The notes beneath the pieces are model-generated. The model was not told where the DNA came from. It was given only the letters and a program-made list of their open reading frames with translations, and made no database searches. A stretch of 64,000 nt of DNA from Acrasis kona (Eukaryota > Heterolobosea > Eutetramitea > Acrasida > Acrasidae). The translations under genes were made by a program, and so were the position numbers. The stretch covers positions 38,608 to 102,607 of the forward strand of contig JAOPGA020001558.1 in assembly GCA_026419775.2 (NCBI GenBank), given 5' to 3'. Positions 61,353 through 64,000 of the stretch are shown piece by piece. Within the stretch, counting starts at the first letter, position 1, and the number at the start of each line of letters is the position of its first letter.

Positions 61353-63884
61353 TTAATCCACGAAATTATTCTGTTCACCCAACTTCTGTTTAATTTCCAA
61401 TTGCTGCCTCATGATCTTGCGCTCGTCACCATAAGCTTCGTACAAGGGAGGAGCGGGATATACAAAGGGACCAGAGAAATTAAACTTGATGGTGCAGTCC
61501 AAATTCTTTTTTGGGGAGTACAAACATGCTGATGGATATAACTTGTAATTTTTATCCGTAATCTGTACGCTGTGAATGTTCTGTATCTGCTTCTTATTTT
61601 GCAGTCCTTTCATCTCTCTTTTAATCAGCACAATCTTCTCTCCGTTTTTGTAGAACATGATGTGTTTCTTATCTTGGTTAAGAGCGCATCCCACAACGTC
61701 ACCTTGAGAGAATGATGATTCGCAGAATTCGCCTCTTCCTTCGTAGTGGAACATTCCATCACTCTGCCAACTGTAACCGTATTGATTCCTCTCACCAGCT
61801 GTCAAGCCTGGTATGTGTCCATCATAGTTGACTGGAGAATTTCCACAAAAAGTATCCCAACCAATCGATATTGAAGCACCCAACTCACTCGCAGGAAAAG
61901 ACACGATGACGACTTCATAGTACCACTTACCCCAGCCGCTATGAACTCTGTTATGCGTAGCACTCAAAGAAGAATATCTGTTAAGACCTTTCAAGGAAAC
62001 AGTCAGTTGGTCGTCGTTAAGAGATAAAAATGGAGACATTAATTGAGAAGACAAATGTACAAAAGGTTTCTTGTTCCTTCTACGAAGGATCTCAAAATCT
62101 AAAATCTCTGGAAACAATATTTCACCACTCTCTTGCATATCAATAAGGTTTTCGATCTTGACTTCCTTGTATTCTTCTGCTTGAATGCTTTTTCTGTACT
62201 CCAACTCTCTCAACACAAATGTTCTGTCAAAGTGATAGTCGTAACGATTAGATAAATTTAACAATGTTGATGTGGTCAAGTGGCTCATAATTATCTTCAG
62301 AGTATCTCCTCTCAAAAAAGAACAAGATAATGATTCACGTGCGGCAAATAGCTTTTCAAATACCTCGGAGTCTTGTGTAAGAATGTTAATACAGCATGAA
62401 CGTAGCTCCTCAGCTACCATTTGTTAACAACAAATAATGAACCAAAATATTACCCTTTACAATGTCGCATAATATGAGCAAACTAATAATGCTAGGATCA
62501 TTCCTGGGCAAAGTCATTTCAATGTTATTCCTGGCTTCATCAATCTCATTCTGAACTAAAGACAGTTTTTGAGCTTGTTGGTCCCTGAATAAAATTTGTG
62601 CATCCTTAATTTCACGATCATAATATTCTTCTATTTCTGTTTGTTTCGAATCTTGATTGCTTTGAAGTTTTTCCGTCTCATTTTGAATATGAACATCATA
62701 TAACGTGTTGATTCGTTCAACGTCAAACTCCCTGCATTTTGTGAGCACCCTCAGCATGTCATTTTTCTGCTTTTCAATTTTGGTATTGTAAGTTGACAAG
62801 TGCTCTTCCCTCTTCTTTATTAGCTCATTAACAACTGTATCAATGTCCTTGAGAATAAATAAAGCAACCATCGAAACAACACTACCTTTTGATTTTGCTC
62901 CAACAATGCTTGATATTTCAATTGTAGATCCTTGTAACGATCTTGTATTTCAGGACTCTCAACAAACATGACCAGTCTGTTAAAGTTGTTTGGATCAAAG
63001 CAACCATACATTTCATAGTCTCTATACTGCTTGTCGTATTCGCTGAAAGATATTTGCTTTACTGGTTCCTTCAAGATCTCGCTCATTTGTGGTGCAGTAG
63101 ATTCTAGAAGACGCTTTAAATAAGGAGAAGAGTGAGCCAACTTATTTTCATGAGCACATATAATTGTATCCTCTTGATTTCTTACAGACAAGACAATTTC
63201 AACAATAGTTTGGTTGCTGTCGGAAGTCACAGAGTGGCCATGAGCGAAGGGTTTTCCTCCAGAAGCCACATTGTGCCTCCTGTTCCTGTCTGCAGTATTT
63301 ATTTTTTCAGAAATAGAATTACCCATTATAACACTTTGCTTTTTTGTGTTTGGTATGTTGGAATGTTTAGGTTCGAGTACATCGTCCTCCATTACTAATT
63401 GGTTCTGATCTGGAGATTGCTGTTGACGAAGTGCTTCTACTTCAGCAGACACGCTGTTTTGAAGAATAGCATATCTCAGACCGCCTTGAGATCTGACGCT
63501 CGCTAATCTTTCTTTGAATTGAGCACCAGTATAATTTGTCTTGTTGAATGTGGCAGTGCCTGCTTTTTTATTCCTCGCCCTCGCAGCGTAAGACTTGACG
63601 AAATCTCTACCGCTCGCTTTTTTTTCCTCTCCATTTTCGTCCTCTGCAAGCTTTGCAGATGCTTCAACAAACATTAGCAACCTATCTTCTTGCAAACTAA
63701 ATTCTTCATTCAATGGATTAGCATCTGTTGCTGTCTTTTGTTCCTTCAAAAAGGCGTGCGATATTATCAAGTTAACATCCAACTGATGGTACTTGTCGCG
63801 AATATGTAAAACGAAGCTTTGTCTTTGTTGGTTTTGTGCATTCTGTGATGGATCTAAGGTCAGTGTTATGGGCGGTTGACTCAT
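61353..63884 (-). CDS. BTB, coiled-coil and SPRY domain protein
   Basis: Three exons, 63884-62886, 62847-62454 and 62413-61353, with 38- and 40-bp introns, give 817 residues. A BTB-like fold with a long internal insertion covers ~225-320 (IVEIVLSVRNQEDTIICAHE, LAHSSPYLKRLLESTAP, FNRLVMFVESPE). Residues ~325-450 form a coiled coil (DIDTVVNELIKKREEHLSTY, EKLQSNQDSKQTEIEEYYD). The SPRY/B30.2 domain lies at ~600-790 (WGKWYYEVVIVSFPASELGA, SIGWDTFC, GDVVGCALNQDKKHIMFYKN). This recalls BTB-linked SPRY adaptors and TRIM-like coiled-coil-SPRY proteins. No RING is present. A ubiquitin-ligase adaptor role is inferred. Confidence 0.8.
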
Positions 63885-63969
63885 TCTTAAGGCGCGAACA
63901 AAACAAAAAAGAAAACAAATAACAAGTTAATAATTTATTGATCATTGACCACCTCTTAGAGCCATCACC

Positions 63970-64000
63970 ATGAATAATGTAGAGTTTTGTGAAACAGCTG
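63970..64000 (+). CDS. Start of a further plus-strand gene (partial)
   Basis: An ATG at 63970 in a CACC context opens a frame (MNNVEFCETA) that runs to the window end. Its place about 85 bp upstream of the divergent BTB-SPRY gene fits the gene density, but only ten codons are visible. Confidence 0.3.
   Translation, partial: MNNVEFCETA

Overview
The window is nuclear DNA of a free-living unicellular eukaryote. Every gene has its own promoter and strands alternate. All three standard stop codons end genes, spacers are AT-rich, and almost every intron is a GT-AG intron of about 40 bases. The window holds axonemal genes (DNAI3, TTLL9), a soluble-adenylyl-cyclase-like protein, a RhoGEF, BTB and TLDc proteins, and a vacuolar H+-pyrophosphatase. 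That mix fits an amoeboflagellate; a heterolobosean such as Naegleria or a relative is my best guess, by inference only. I pieced together 44 introns. In each multi-exon gene the summed exon length is a multiple of three, except in two genes that carry single-base frameshifts.

Layout. 1-5.6 kb: the end of an unknown gene, a mitochondrial PPR-like gene, then a 2,044-bp hAT-like transposable element. The element has 18-bp perfect terminal inverted repeats and a perfect 8-bp target duplication. It carries an intact CYTH-like gene as cargo and splits a small host gene. 5.6-12.4 kb: H+-pyrophosphatase, a membrane protein, NDUFAF2, an SLC49/FLVCR-type transporter, a surface protein, CKS1. 12.6-23.5 kb: axonemal dynein intermediate chain DNAI3, an LRR protein, a COQ10-like START protein, malonyl-CoA decarboxylase, a HEATR4-like protein. 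23.5-32 kb: TMEM65-like, calmodulin-like, F-box-like, nucleoporin ELYS, TLDc, a TPR protein with a frameshift, an I9 inhibitor. 32-45 kb: adenylyl cyclase, peroxisomal protease TYSND1/DEG15, a zinc-finger protein, a nuclear protein, a vWA-like/RhoGEF fusion. 45-58 kb: cystathionine gamma-lyase, a BTB-BACK protein, TTLL9, RMI1, cyclophilin, AP-3 sigma, NSA2, an ABHD17-like hydrolase, a bPH2 membrane protein, CAF-1 subunit B. 58-64 kb: CDC14 with a frameshift, a small membrane protein, a BTB-SPRY protein, and the first codons of one more gene.

The genes do not form an operon or one pathway. Loose themes are cilia/flagella (DNAI3, TTLL9, perhaps HEATR4 and the cyclase), cell cycle and chromatin (CKS1, CDC14, CHAF1B, RMI1, ELYS), organelle metabolism (NDUFAF2, MLYCD, TYSND1, CTH) and membrane trafficking (AP-3, ABHD17). 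The most striking feature is the transposon at 3.1-5.2 kb, because both its cargo and the gene it interrupted can be read directly.
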